A stretch of DNA of 64,000 nucleotides from positions 186,001 to 250,000 of the forward strand of contig JNEU01001169.1 of assembly GCA_000697475.1 (NCBI GenBank), read 5' to 3'. The translations under genes were made by a program, and so were the position numbers. The stretch comes from Lichtheimia corymbifera B2541 (Eukaryota; Mucoromycota; Mucoromycetes; Mucorales; Lichtheimiaceae). Of the stretch, positions 11,050 through 21,896 are shown piece by piece (position 1 is the stretch's first letter; each line of letters begins with the position of its first letter). A model generated the notes under the pieces. It did not search any database, was not told the origin of the DNA, and saw nothing but the letters and a program-made list of their open reading frames with translations.

Positions 11050-11751
11050 CTATTGGGTAAAGATAGCTTCCTTCAGGGACTTGTAAGCAGCTTCCAAATC
11101 GTCGTTCACAATGATACGATCAAAGACGCCAGGTTGTTCAGCATATTCCAATTCACGAGTAGCTGCTTCCAAACGAGCCAAGACACCTTCTTCCTTTTCA
11201 GTACCACGTCCTCGCAAACGTTGTTCCAAGATTTCCAATGAGGGTGGACGAATGCAAATATAACGAGGGTTGAGATTGGTCTTTTTCACTGCTTGTACAC
11301 CTTGCATATCGATATCAAGCATGCACACCTTGCCGGTTTCGACTACATCCTCCACTGCCTTGACCGAAGTGCCTAATGATGATTTCACCTGTAAGCATCC
11401 AAATCAACCATCACCACCATCATCAAAAACATACCATACATGTTGCCTGAAAAAGTAGCACTTTCAATAAACTTGCCGTCGGCCACTTCACGTTCCATCA
11501 CGTCCTTGGCAACGAAATGATAATCCTTGCCATTCACTTCACCAGCACGGGGAGCACGAGTGGTATCTGTAGTAGTGGTAGAAAAGGTGAGCGATCGTCC
11601 CATGTCATGTCAAGATTCAAAGTGACTTACGAGAAACGCTAAAGCCAAACGTATCAGGGTATTCGGCAAATAGACGCTTGAGAAGAGTAGACTTTCCAGA
11701 ACCAGAGGGGCCTGCAATGACAAAGATCTTGGAAGCAGTCTGCATGGTCAT
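11050..11751 (-). CDS. GUK1: Guanylate kinase
   Basis: Three exons (11751-11631, 11566-11435, 11372-11050) give 191 residues, the usual size. The P-loop GPSGSGKST is at residues 14-22; [20 protein letters not shown] and [11 protein letters not shown] are the GMP-binding and core motifs, and the C-terminal lid has [15 protein letters not shown]. The enzyme phosphorylates GMP to GDP with ATP in the cytosol. The third-exon acceptor at 11373 was chosen because it alone gives the family-typical [16 protein letters not shown] second in-frame ATG lies at 11745. It converges on the Kre9-like gene with 79 bases between stops. Confidence 0.93.
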
Positions 11752-12542
11752 GATGAGGAACGTGAAGAGAAGAGAGAGAGAAAGAGGGAAAAAAAGCGGC
11801 TGGTCGGGGGGGTACACAAAAACGTCGATCATCGGATTTTAGCTCTGTCCTCCTTAGCACACGTGGAGTGTGTACCTTCACACAATCCTTTCCTTCAGTG
11901 ACTTTTTACTCTTAAAGTTTACATTCATTATAAAGCTATGATTGATATACACAATGAAGTCATGTATTGAGTAGTGCGTTCGACATCTGGATGTCTATGA
12001 ATAGCTCAACTGTATGACAAATCCATCGAATCTTCTAATTGATATATTCGCAAGAAGGGATATTGAATGTAGAATTATATTACATGCTACTCAGGGTGGA
12101 GTGGAGGTAAAAAGTATAGCAAATTAACCATATGCTTGGAACACAACCATTGATTTGGTTACCTAGCAACTGGAAATCCGATTCTATGGCAACATTAAAA
12201 GCATGGATTGGCCATCTATTACAGCCTTTCTCTCATCAGTGTCATTGTAGCATCTATATTGCGTAGTAGGATGGACATCAAATTCTGCTCTCGGACGAAT
12301 TAAGCCTAAGGAGTCGCATGAAAACATATGCCCATTATTTTCTTCTCCTTGATACCAAATCCCACTCCATCCAAAGTGATCCCATCCAAAAGTTGGTCAT
12401 TGCAGGTTGTTTTATTGTACTGCTGATCGATCCATGAGGAAAGGAAGGCGAGAATATGTTATGCGATTGAGACGAGGTGTCGTAGAGTGTACGAGGATGT
12501 TGAAGGGAATGATCACACATAAGCAATGAGGTAGGGAGAAAT
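11752..12542. other. Intergenic with an X-box-like palindrome
   Basis: Between the guanylate kinase promoter and the 3' end of eL24. No gene was seen. GTTACCTAGCAAC at 12158-12170 matches the RFX-factor X-box, and a TATGGCAAC half-site follows near 12185. Confidence 0.4.
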
Positions 12543-13254
12543 TTAAGCCTATGACAAGCACGTTAGTTGTACTGTAATTCCAACAAAGATTCACTAGTGA
12601 GAATTATACCTTCTTGGCAGCAGCAGGCTAGAATAGAGAGTATAATAAGTAAAAAGTGATCCATACTCTACAATCCCGTATTCATCATTATTACCTTGGA
12701 GGACTTCTTAGCATCCTTGGCAGCTTGACGGGCAGCAGCACGAGCTTCAGGCTTCTCGGTACGCTTGGCACGGATTTCTTCCCAGGAGGCACCAACAACA
12801 GCACGCTCGTGCTTGACAGTGCGGCGAGTACGCTTAGCACGGACCTCAACAGAGATACCCTTCTTGTTGACGCGACGATAAATTTGGGTCCAGCGGATCT
12901 TGCGAGGGCTCAAACGCTGCAAAAAGTACGACTCGGTCTTACCGTTGATGAAACGGAAGGTCTACAAAAAAGTTGGTTGTTGGTGCTATAGTCCAAATGT
13001 AGAGGTTGTAATAGAGTCAATGGTGTCAATGCTTACTCTACAATAAAGACGAAACGGGTTTAATACACTAGTCAATGCCCATGGATGGGGGGTTGTGGAT
13101 AAATGCGTACCTGCTGTCGCTGCGAACGAACACCTTACCCTTGGCAGGGTAGATCTTGTAACCGGAGAACGAGCAAATCTCGAGTCTGGAAGATGATGTT
13201 AGATGAGAATGATGATGATAGATGATGGATGGATGGATGGATATATTACTTCAT
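12543..13254 (-). CDS. RPL24: 60S ribosomal protein eL24, with a one-nucleotide exon
   Basis: The protein is unmistakable: [41 protein letters not shown] and [15 protein letters not shown]. It sits at the large-subunit interface. The exons are 13254-13250 (ATGAA), 13185-13111, 13037 (a single A), 12961-12695, 12627-12610 and 12548-12543, giving 123 residues. The single-base exon is needed because exon 2 ends AGCAG and the next coding block starts ACCTTC; one base is missing for Arg. The A at 13037 lies between a TTGTAG acceptor and a GTAAGC donor, splitting a 149-base gap into introns of 73 and 75 bases, both normal here. The C-terminus is shorter than in yeast (155 residues). The last exon is only Ala plus stop. 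Confidence 0.9.
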
Positions 13255-13998
13255 GGTCAATGGATGGAAAGGAGGAACTCACTATGGATGCGATATGCCT
13301 ACCAAATTTAGGATGTCCTCCTCCTCCCTCCACAACCCACTCATCCCCACCACCTCGCGGGGAATCAATAGTCGCCTTTCTTACTACTATTATCATTCAT
13401 GCACACGCACATACATATGGAGGATGCTATGAACCCTGTGATGCTACTACTATGGCTAATCATGAAACCAATACAATCCACCCTTGATATCCCTTGCAGC
13501 AGTCATCATCTTATGCAGGAACTTGTTTGTGTCAAACAAAAGCAAATAACAAGCTCTCACAGCAGCACCAGCAGCAGCACCAGTAGCAGTAGACCTTTTT
13601 ACAATATCCCAATCCGACCTTGTTATATGATGCCCTTGACTTTGTGTGTCGATTAGACAAAAAGTCAGTGTAACAACATGAGTTGAAAAACCAATCAAAG
13701 GTAGCCTTTACTACTAAAGTTAATAAATAATTTCGAATCATGATAAGCTCAAACACCAACAAGGAGTGTAAAAAGCGGTTCGGTGTACGGGAAGGGTTCC
13801 GACTTGTTTGCATAACGCCCTGGGTACACTTGCTGTGGGTCACAACCAATGTCAAAAGACCGAATGGCAGCGTGTCACGTTAAAGCGATCAGATGGGTAT
13901 AACAAGCTCGATAGGGTTTCCTCTCCTTCCTTTTGTTGCCATCTTTCTCTTCCTTTCCTATTTCTCTGCCCTTTTTTTTTTTTTCTCGCTCCTTGCTT
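13255..13998. promoter_or_regulatory. Divergent region of eL24 and the low-complexity protein
   Basis: 744 bases between divergent starts. No gene was seen. A T-rich pyrimidine tract (about 13918-13990) precedes the downstream ATG. GGATG/GATGG repeats near 13215-13245 belong to the first intron of eL24. Confidence 0.4.
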
Positions 13999-15672
13999 AT
14001 GTCGAGCATTGACGAGATTGGCTACCCACCTCAAAGGATATCCACACCAGATTCCACGCCCACTCGGTACGTACAAGTGAAAGGGCCAACCAAATCACCG
14101 CCGCCGTTATTGATGCCAAAACCTGTCCACGCCGTGGCTCCCACCCAGAAATTAGTTCAACAACAACAAAAACAAAAACAAACAAGCTCTACCACCACCT
14201 CTTCTACAACTGTCACTGCCACACGTACAACATCCATTCTTGTCAAGAAGAAACCATCATTAGCTAACATGAATAACCACCATCAACAACAGCAGCAACA
14301 AGATCATCATCAACATCAGCCACAACAACAGCAACAGCAGCAACAGCAGCCATCTTCTTCAATGCCACCTGTGATATCATCATCCTCAGCACCTACAACT
14401 TTGCAAGCACAAAAACCCATTACGGTATCAGAATCCCATTCATCTGCACCCACAACGTCTGTTGTCAACGCAGGTAAACAACCCGCTGGAGGAAATAAGG
14501 TTACTTTTGAAGCTGGTGTTGCCAATCCTCACCATCACCAGCATCATGATTCATCATCATCCGCTGCCCTCCCAAGCAACAGCAATGCTAACGCCACCAC
14601 TGCCAATATACTCAGCAACAAGTTTTCAGCCGAGTACCAAGCAATTATTCAGCAGAATGAAATGCTACGACACCAAGTGCAAATGCTTACCAGGGAAAAG
14701 ATGGAAATGGAACGTGAACGTCATGTGGTAGTGGATAGGTTAGAGCAACTTGAAAGGGAGATGCGGAAACATTGTCGTATTGCAGCTGCTCGTATGCGTA
14801 ATCAGCAACAGCAACCACAGCCTGACATGATGGATGATCCCATGGAAGAATCAACAGGTGGTGCTAGCACCCAGCAATCTGCCAACATTAATATGACCCA
14901 TTCTCGTTCTGATCCGACCACCTTACTTTCACCACGGCGCCGTCGTTCAACACCTTCCAATTCTCGTAATACAGCAGCAAGTCGTCAACGTCACCAACAT
15001 CATGCTAGAAGTAAAAGCGTCCCTCGAGATGAAGCTTATTGGCGAGTTGGACCAGGTGGTGGGATAAGAGGAAACAATCGAGCTCGCTATATGGATGATT
15101 ATTATGAAGATAGTGCTGCCAGTTATGATTATTATTCACAACAAGATGATGAGGATGAGAGTGAAATTGAAGGTTGGCCTGAAGATGAAGAGGACGATGA
15201 GGATGAGGAGGATGAGGAGGATTACCGTAGACCAAGACTTTTTCACCATCATCATCATCCACCAAGACGTCGTCGTTCATTGTCATCTGCTCGTGTACCA
15301 CCACCACCACCGCCAATGATCCCACGACCTAATGCTGCTACTGCCGCTGCTGCTGCTGCTGGTATACCACCCATGGTACCACCTCATCCAAGATATCCTC
15401 CCATGATGGGCCCACCACCTCCTCCTCCTCCAATGTCTATGGCTGGTTCATTAGGTCGTAATCCAAACCGAAGATCAGTAAGACAGCGAAGATCTGGGTC
15501 ACTTGGTTATTCATCAGCACCACGTTGGCGTGGCGGTAACACTTATGGAGCTCCACCACCTCCACCAGACGATGAATACATGTGGGATCAGTATGAAGAC
15601 GATTATAATGATTATCCACCTCCACCAAGATATAGCAGGCGATCAGCGGGTCGGTCGCGTTATTATGGATAA
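13999..15672 (+). CDS. Low-complexity coiled-coil protein (Gln/His/Pro-rich)
   Basis: A single-exon frame of 557 residues, unusual here because most neighbours are spliced. The order is a Ser/Pro N-terminus, Gln and His runs (about residues 55-210), a short coiled coil beginning EYQAIIQQNEMLRHQVQMLT (about residues 213-260), a basic Ser/Arg-rich section, a strongly acidic Asp/Glu block (near residue 395-410), and proline runs with PPPPPPM motifs. It has no enzyme motif. Polyproline stretches and a coiled coil suggest a scaffold, for example for profilin or SH3 partners, but that is inference. The ATG at 13999 follows a long pyrimidine tract; an in-frame upstream ATG inside that tract is less likely. 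Confidence 0.7.
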   Translation: MSSIDEIGYPPQRISTPDSTPTRYVQVKGPTKSPPPLLMPKPVHAVAPTQKLVQQQQKQKQTSSTTTSSTTVTATRTTSILVKKKPSLANMNNHHQQQQQQDHHQHQPQQQQQQQQQPSSSMPPVISSSSAPTTLQAQKPITVSESHSSAPTTSVVNAGKQPAGGNKVTFEAGVANPHHHQHHDSSSSAALPSNSNANATTANILSNKFSAEYQAIIQQNEMLRHQVQMLTREKMEMERERHVVVDRLEQLEREMRKHCRIAAARMRNQQQQPQPDMMDDPMEESTGGASTQQSANINMTHSRSDPTTLLSPRRRRSTPSNSRNTAASRQRHQHHARSKSVPRDEAYWRVGPGGGIRGNNRARYMDDYYEDSAASYDYYSQQDDEDESEIEGWPEDEEDDEDEEDEEDYRRPRLFHHHHHPPRRRRSLSSARVPPPPPPMIPRPNAATAAAAAAGIPPMVPPHPRYPPMMGPPPPPPPMSMAGSLGRNPNRRSVRQRRSGSLGYSSAPRWRGGNTYGAPPPPPDDEYMWDQYEDDYNDYPPPPRYSRRSAGRSRYYG

Positions 15673-17340
15673 TACAAATTTTAAAGTTTTTGCTATTCGG
15701 ACTGGATCCTTGTGTAGAGGGCATGTATCACATGCGCTATTGTATGAGTGAAATTTATGGGAGATGAGCCCACCACGCATATCACAGCCACTTGATGACC
15801 TCTTCTTTATGATCGATTGTTGTTTCTATTGTCCCCAATGCATGATTAAAAGACATAACGCGCTTCTCACGTGTGAAAGACATATAAACATTGTCGATCT
15901 GAGCATCAGGCTCGCGTTCCCTTTTTTGGATGTTTCGGTAGACCCACACACAAGCATGCGGGTGATCCCGTTTCTTGATTGTACGTGATGTCCACGTTAC
16001 ATCCGACATTGGAATACTGGACAGCAATTCTGTTGACGCGGTTCCAGACCAGCATTGTACAAAGATAAGGGCCGTGCCCACTTATGACAACCACCTGACC
16101 CTCATCACCAGGTCACATGTAACATCCGGTCCGATTGGACAATGAAGCTAATTGATGGTTATTGTATTGATGAAGGATCATTGTAACAAAGAAGGAATTA
16201 ATATACAGCTCAAAGGATGCATGTTGATAATGATCCGCTTTTACATAATGGGCATGGTCACCTCCACAACAACAATCAACATCATGATATGCAAGGATCG
16301 CACATGCGGAAAATGTACGTAGTGCAAACAATCACACCAAAACACGTCATCGGCAAATATGCAAGGAAAGCCGACCACAGCACCCGAATCCAATAGCATG
16401 GTGTTGGTATGATGTACACGGTAATTGTCAGATGATCTTGGTCATACGTATGACATTTACCACACATGTGAACAGAGACATTGGATGAGGTCGTTCTTAT
16501 ACGCCGCTACTTTTTATGCATGCGTTCAATGTTGGATGACAGGAACAACGACGTGTGTGTTATGGAACCTGGTAGTAACTCCCCGTTGTGTATATGCAAA
16601 CTCCATCAAGCCAAGCGAAAGTGAAGCATCAAACTCCACCAAGTTATTGATGCACAATATAGGTGGGTAAAACTGAAAGGCTGAAAGAAGATTTAATCCT
16701 CATAGTCCTAACTGCTTTATTCAATGATGAAAAGGTGCTATATTTACACGCTAAAGGATAGAGAGAAGAGCCAACAAGATGAGCTTCTCAATCGCTGTTG
16801 AACGGGAATGTGGGGAGGAGTGCTATTATCGTTGCCTGAACACCTCGTTTTCGATAAAATATGGGGTTACAAAATATTGTTCCTAGTCAATGCGTGCATA
16901 ATGGATTCTTCTCGTATATGTGATGAACAAGATGATGCGCTTAATTGTTGTTTATGCACGTGATGTTAATATGGTGATGTGGGAGCATGGTAATATGGCA
17001 GGACAACTCCGAGACTTGGAAAAATGCCCTTTCTGTTTGTCAGCTTGGACCCATACACACTGTGCAATCGCGCCATGCGTCAAGGCAAGTATTATAAGAG
17101 TAATTCACAAGCACTTGGTATCAGAATAGTAATGGTATCCATAGATACGAAGCGTGTGCAAGTGCTGTAGGGTGCTCTTCTTGTCCGTTGCTATGCCGCT
17201 CTGCGCGTGGTGCAACAGGTACATTCGACGCGCCCACGTAGCAGAAAAGCTTGTTCCATTAACGTGTATAGGCAGCAAGATTAGATCGCAAAGGCGTTGG
17301 CTCATTTGGCTTTTTGTTTCGGCTCGTTTGCACTACACCA
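15673..17340. other. Gene-poor region, no gene seen
   Basis: About 1.7 kb after the low-complexity gene. Short frames on both strands have no recognisable motifs or splice continuity. Confidence 0.35.
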
Positions 17341-17843
17341 TGGCTCCCCTTTCCAGCAACCCAACAACAAAGATCATTATGCATATGAAAAAGGCAAGTG
17401 CAGTGAACAAAGACAATGAAGGTGTTTATAGTAATAATGGATGATTCTATTCTTGAATAGGTTCTTGGTCAGGCAGTGCATTTCTGGGCATCATCTATCC
17501 TTGGGTTCGACTCCCAGCCTGTACCTTTTGGCCATTTGGCGCTCTTCTCGTGATATATGTCGGTGGTTACTCTTTGGGGATTTCTTTGTGGCAGAGGATG
17601 AATGAAAGTAACTATGCACCCTTGTTTGCTATGAGCTGGATGGCATCGATGGTGATTTGGTTATGTGATTGCTTTCTTTTCTATATAGAGACGACGATGA
17701 CAACTATGACTTACCTCTCTCTTGGCAAGATGATGATTACTTGGTGGATTCCTCATATCTCGTTGGCATCAGGAAGGAAGCATGCAGGATCCCATTCTTT
17801 TCTGTATTTGTTGTCATGGACATATAGCGATTATGGTGGATGA
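17341..17843 (+). pseudogene. Hydrophobic exon-like frame, possible decayed membrane-protein gene
   Basis: From about 17460 to 17843 one frame is open and strongly hydrophobic, with segments like FLGIIYPWVRLPACTFWPFG and LLVIYVGGYSLGISLWQ that look like two or three membrane spans. An ATG at 17340 opens a short upstream frame (MAPLSSNPTTKIIMHMKK) that could be joined, but the only good-looking donor (a GC-type GCAAGT) gives the wrong phase at the TTGAATAG acceptor. Another frame at about 17690 is acidic (DDDDNYDLPLSWQDDDY) and also cannot be joined cleanly. I read this as a possible degraded gene or chance frame, not an intact one. Confidence 0.25.
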
Positions 17844-18365
17844 AGACGGCCATGGCAGAGAGCTAGAGGTATTAGTTATTATCAACTTGCACTTAGCTAG
17901 CTTATCCCTCTCTCCTTTCTGTTTGTGGATTATAGCTTAGATGGTGTAATAGTAAAAAGTAATCCAGTTATTGACCCTGCAAGAAATGCGTGCCTTGTCT
18001 GATACGATAACGAGTGGGTGACCGAGTTCAGGATGAATGGCCAACCAGCATATCTTAATGTCATTTCCGCGTACATTGAATTGATTGGGTTTATGTTGCA
18101 GCTTGACCCCTACATCCCAATGCTATATGAGACCATTACTTGTCATGCACGTATACCTTGATACGTCTTCTTTGTTGAATTTTGTTTACGTGTCTTCTTA
18201 AAGGTAAGCATCATGCCATATTGTGCAGTAACCTGTCAACGACGTGTGTCTAACAACCACGTGCCATGTCAATCGGTTCATCACTCTGCCTCCTATATCT
18301 CTAGACGCAATCAATCAGCAGCAAACAGACCCATCACGCTTATTACAGTAAAATTAGCTGCTTCT
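17844..18365. other. Gene-poor region, no gene seen
   Basis: No supported gene or repeat unit was recognised between the hydrophobic frame and the first ~100-base repeat. Confidence 0.3.
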
Positions 18366-19358
18366 CGAGAATTTTATAATGAAGCATGGAGGCTCTATGA
18401 GGACGAAATTGATCAGCATGCTGATGACCACCTTGTGTGAAAGTTTCAAGTTCGAGGAGGGCAATCTCGGGGGATGGGCCGTCCATCCACTGTCTCTGCT
18501 GCATTGGACGGATCCCCATTAAATTTCCCATAATGAAGCATACGGTTTTTAAATGAATGGAGTTGGTCAGCATGTCCCAGAGAACCTTCTTACCAAGTTT
18601 CAAGTTCGAGGTGAGGAATCCCAAGGTAATTCATAGTAACTGACATTTCATGAATTTGGACAGGTACAGAATTTCCGTCGGTCATAGTGAATCCCACATT
18701 ATATCCTCCAATTCAAGATTTTCAAATGAAGTGTGGGCTCTTTATTAAGACAAAGCTGATCAGCGTGTCCAAGAGCATCTTGTGTGAAAGTTTCAGGTTC
18801 GAGATAGGCAATCTCGAGGTTATGGGCCGCATACCATTCATATATACCCGTCCGTTCATCATCCGACGCTCCCATTTTAATTCTCACAATGAAGCCTGCG
18901 GCTTTAATATGAATGGAGTTGATCAGCATGTCGATACCCAGTTCCCTGAACAAGTTTCGCAATGGAGATGGACAATTGCGGGGGTGTGCACTATGTACGC
19001 TACTTGCCTTCCGCCCATCCATCGTCACCCCTATATTTGGACCACCGGATTCATTGAATCATCATAATGGAGCATACGGTTTTTAAATGAATGAAGTTGA
19101 TCAGCATGTGCGAGAGTACCTTCTGACCAAGTTTCAAGTGCGAAGTGGGGAATCCCAAGAAAGTACATACTAATTGACTTTTTCATAAATCCGGCGCTTT
19201 CCCAATTTCCATCAGTCATAGCCAATCCCACATTACACCCTCCCATTCAAAATTTTCAAATGAAGTGTGGGTTCTTTATTAAGACAAAGTTGTTCAGCAT
19301 GACCTAGAGCACATTGTGTGCAAGTTTGAGGTTTGAGACGAGCAATCGCGAGATCATG
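18366..19358 (+). repeat. Array of six ~100-base repeats (plus orientation) with a higher-order period
   Basis: Diverged copies start near 18366, 18524, 18712, 18880, 19062 and 19245. The shared core is an ATGAAG-like start, then variants of GTTGATCAGCATG, then CTTGTGTGAAAGTTTCAGG and TTCGAG..GGCAATC. The copies at 18524 plus 18712 and those at 19062 plus 19245 form a higher-order unit with a period of about 538 bases, because the spacer between them is also repeated. The plus strand can be read as a recurrent peptide of the form MKxGxF..TKL..V..xLCxSFxFE, but both strands are mostly open, so coding is unproven. Confidence 0.7.
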
Positions 19359-19439
19359 GATTAATTTACAGTGTGCATGAATATGCAGGACAATGATTGA
19401 CTATTTAATTTCCAGCTCTTCCACTCCAAGCTCCTTGTC

Positions 19440-20305
19440 TCCTCCTCCCATTCTCAACTGTTGCCCATTCAAATACAACTATCTCCTGCGAACGATTGTC
19501 CTGCTTCAACCCATCATGTCAATCCTGCAGTTCTCTTGATTCGATTGCCTTTGCTTGAATGACAACTCCATGGCGTGTATACAGCCTACTACAGCACCCG
19601 CGTTTCATGACACTGCATGTTCTCTTGCACCTCCTACCACCATCAATCGTAACAGCATTCATTCCAGCAGTTATTATTAGCAAGACCTCTATTCCACTGT
19701 TTCAAGCAGCATGCACAACCTTGTCACTCTGCTACAACACACACTCGTGCACACTCCTCTGCCACCACCAAATCCAACAGCAGCTTCTATTAGCAAGCCC
19801 TTTATCCCATTGTCTCAAGTTACTTGCAGTAACAACTCGCTTTGGTAAATACGGATTACAATGGATGGCGTGCTGTATCGGCTACCAAGTACATCGCAAT
19901 ACAAGCAACCTTCACCTGGTTGAGCTGCGATAGAATGTGACCAAGGAATGAGATAGACCAACAACCGGATGGAGAAGGAAGCATATCTGTAGCAATCACT
20001 GAGGCTCTTTCTTATTGGACTTACAATGGTTATGATGGATGGGTGGAATCATGTGCAGTGATGAGAAATCCTGAAATGCTGCTTTGGTTATCTGGCGCGT
20101 CGTCAGCAGGAACAATGGAAGGTGTCGCTTGGATACGACTGAGGATGATGATGGATCGGATGGAATTGACAAAAGCGCTTATATCTTTGACAAAAGGCGT
20201 TGTTCAGCCATGGATGATATTGCAGTACTCGATTCAATGCATGCAGCAGCTATTTTACAACAAGGATCAAGAATGATTATGACCGCAGCAACGATGAATG
20301 TACAA
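19440..20305 (+). repeat. Segmental duplication copy A
   Basis: This ~0.9 kb block reappears inverted at about 22010-22920 and partly, inverted, at about 25470-26140. Shared landmarks include TTCTCAACTGTTG, GCGAACGATTGTCCTGCTTC and CCCATCATGTCAATC, a conserved ATG (19559 here) opening a peptide with PWRV at residues 4-7, a shared TTCATTCCAGCAGTTA, and later GATGGATGG and TATATCTTTGACAAAAGG. The three copies differ by many substitutions and small indels. It may be a decayed gene family or part of a non-autonomous mobile element; no transposase or reverse transcriptase motif was seen. Confidence 0.65.
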
Positions 20306-20882
20306 TAGTACAATTATCCCTGTTATCTCTATGTGACATACCCACACCTTACCCGATTTCCAATACTGTTCCTTTATCATATGTAGTTGCTGATAAACAT
20401 CCTCACTACCGTATACTATTCATCGACTTTATTATTGAATGAAAATTGGATTCAACGTAATGTACGGGGTATCATACTATCGGCTTATATGTGCAAGATG
20501 TGGATCACTTGGTTGGTTTCTGGATTGAAAGGAGGGAAATCGAAAAGCGAGATGGATCATTTACATACATCATTGTGTCGAAACGCTTTTGTTTTGTCAC
20601 AACGTTGTTACATTCCTAAACCTTCCTAGTTCACAGGTGATAATTGAAAGATAATGAGGTTCTCAGAACGCTTGTATTGCAACGATACTGAATTCAAGAG
20701 TGATGATGCCCATAAAAGTGCTGGTTGTTACAAAAGTTTGACTCATTGTAAGCTTAATTCATTATGCTCAAGAAAGAGAAAGCTGTCATACAATGCTGCA
20801 CGAGCACATAAACATATCATGATTGCCTATGCCATAATGCTATCTTATGCAACCTTATATAAGAATGAATCATCAAATAGGC
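20306..20882. other. Centre of the inverted duplication, no gene seen
   Basis: AT-rich sequence between copy A and the first foldback element, with only short unrelated frames. Confidence 0.35.
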
Positions 20883-21560
20883 GGACCTTACTATAGGAAT
20901 GGAGCTGCTTCATGCCCTCTCCACCAATAGGTTCGACCCTTCAGCTCCTGCCCCTCGACTAGTCAAACACGCCCCTCTGCACCTTTGGCTCTATTAGGGT
21001 CAAGGCACTTCACAATGAACAAACACCACTTGTCATATAGCATCACGCTTTCAGCATATATAAAACATCAAGATGTCCATAACTAAAAATTTTACAATGA
21101 AACGTGGGGTCTTCAATCGAATAAAGCTGCTCGTCGTGGTTGAGCGCACCTTGTGTGCAAGTTTCACGATCCAGCTCGCCGATCCTAGTTTCCGCAATGT
21201 TCGTCGTCGAGAAACATACAGGAGGTCGACCGCTGGATCCACTTTGGCTGGTTGACATTGTAAAAACGGGGATTGGCAACCACAATCGTGAAACTTCTAC
21301 GCAAGATGCTTTCGGCCCCGACGAGCAACTTTGTTGTATGAAAGAGCCCACGTTTGATTGTAAAGTTTTGAGATATGATTGTCTTTATGATTTCTTTATG
21401 CATGCTGTATGACAAGTGGTCTTTGTTCATTGTTAAATAGCTTGACCCTGATAGTACAAAAGATGCAGAGAGACTCGTAATAAAACTAATAGGGGCAAGG
21501 TTTGAAGGGTTATTATTGGTGGAGAGTGCATGATAGACAATCCCTAAATAGTAAGGTCTA
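20883..21560. mobile_element. Foldback (long inverted repeat) element 1
   Basis: Two long imperfect arms face each other, about 20883-21190 and 21266-21560. Outer landmarks are GGACCTTACTAT (left) and AGTAAGGTCT (right), then CATGCCCTCTCCACC (left) against GGTGGAGAGTGCATG (right), then AACACCACTTGTCATATAGC against ATGACAAGTGGTCTTTGTT. The inner ends are opposed copies of the ~100-base repeat. This is the architecture of a non-autonomous foldback or MITE-like element. No coding capacity for a transposase was seen and no target-site duplication could be fixed. Confidence 0.6.
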
Positions 21561-21896
21561 CCTATGATGGTGTGGTTAACAAGCATAAATGATCAGTGCA
21601 TCCAAGACTATGAGCGGTAATGGTATTGTTTGACTCTAGTGTTCGTTCTTATATAAGGCTATATATACAGAGCTCATCATCTTTCTTAGCCGTAAGGATT
21701 TAAGCTTACAACGGATCAAGCTTCCGTGACAAGCAGCTTGTTGGGTACCATTACTATGGGTTTATTAACATTGAAGATACAACCGTCTATTTAAACATGT
21801 ATACAATCAGTTATTGGCACTACCCATCGTCTAATCAGCATATGAACAATGAAGCTTTAATGAATGTAATATGACAGAAGGAACAAGAGCGTCTCG
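21561..21896. other. Spacer between foldback element 1 and copy B, no gene seen
   Basis: No supported gene. It contains a palindromic-looking TTATATAAGG segment near 21650 that also occurs left of the foldback element. Confidence 0.3.

Noticed and set aside
13203..13487. Plus-strand frame opposite the eL24 first intron
   Set aside because: It overlaps the eL24 promoter and first intron, is made of GATGG-type simple sequence, and shows no domain.
17150..17444. 96-residue plus-strand frame as an intact gene
   Set aside because: No domain, no coherent splice join to the hydrophobic frame, and the only good donor gives the wrong phase.
17455..17525. Possible tRNA gene (exact B-box GGTTCGACTCC and a T-arm-like hairpin)
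   Set aside because: The upstream sequence does not form a D-arm or anticodon arm and the acceptor stem has a mismatch; it also lies within an open hydrophobic frame.
18790..18830. Repeat core AGGTTCGAG as a pol III B-box, making the repeats SINEs
   Set aside because: Only the GGTTCGA core matches; the rest of the B-box and any A-box are absent, and no poly(A) or pol III terminator pattern recurs at unit ends.
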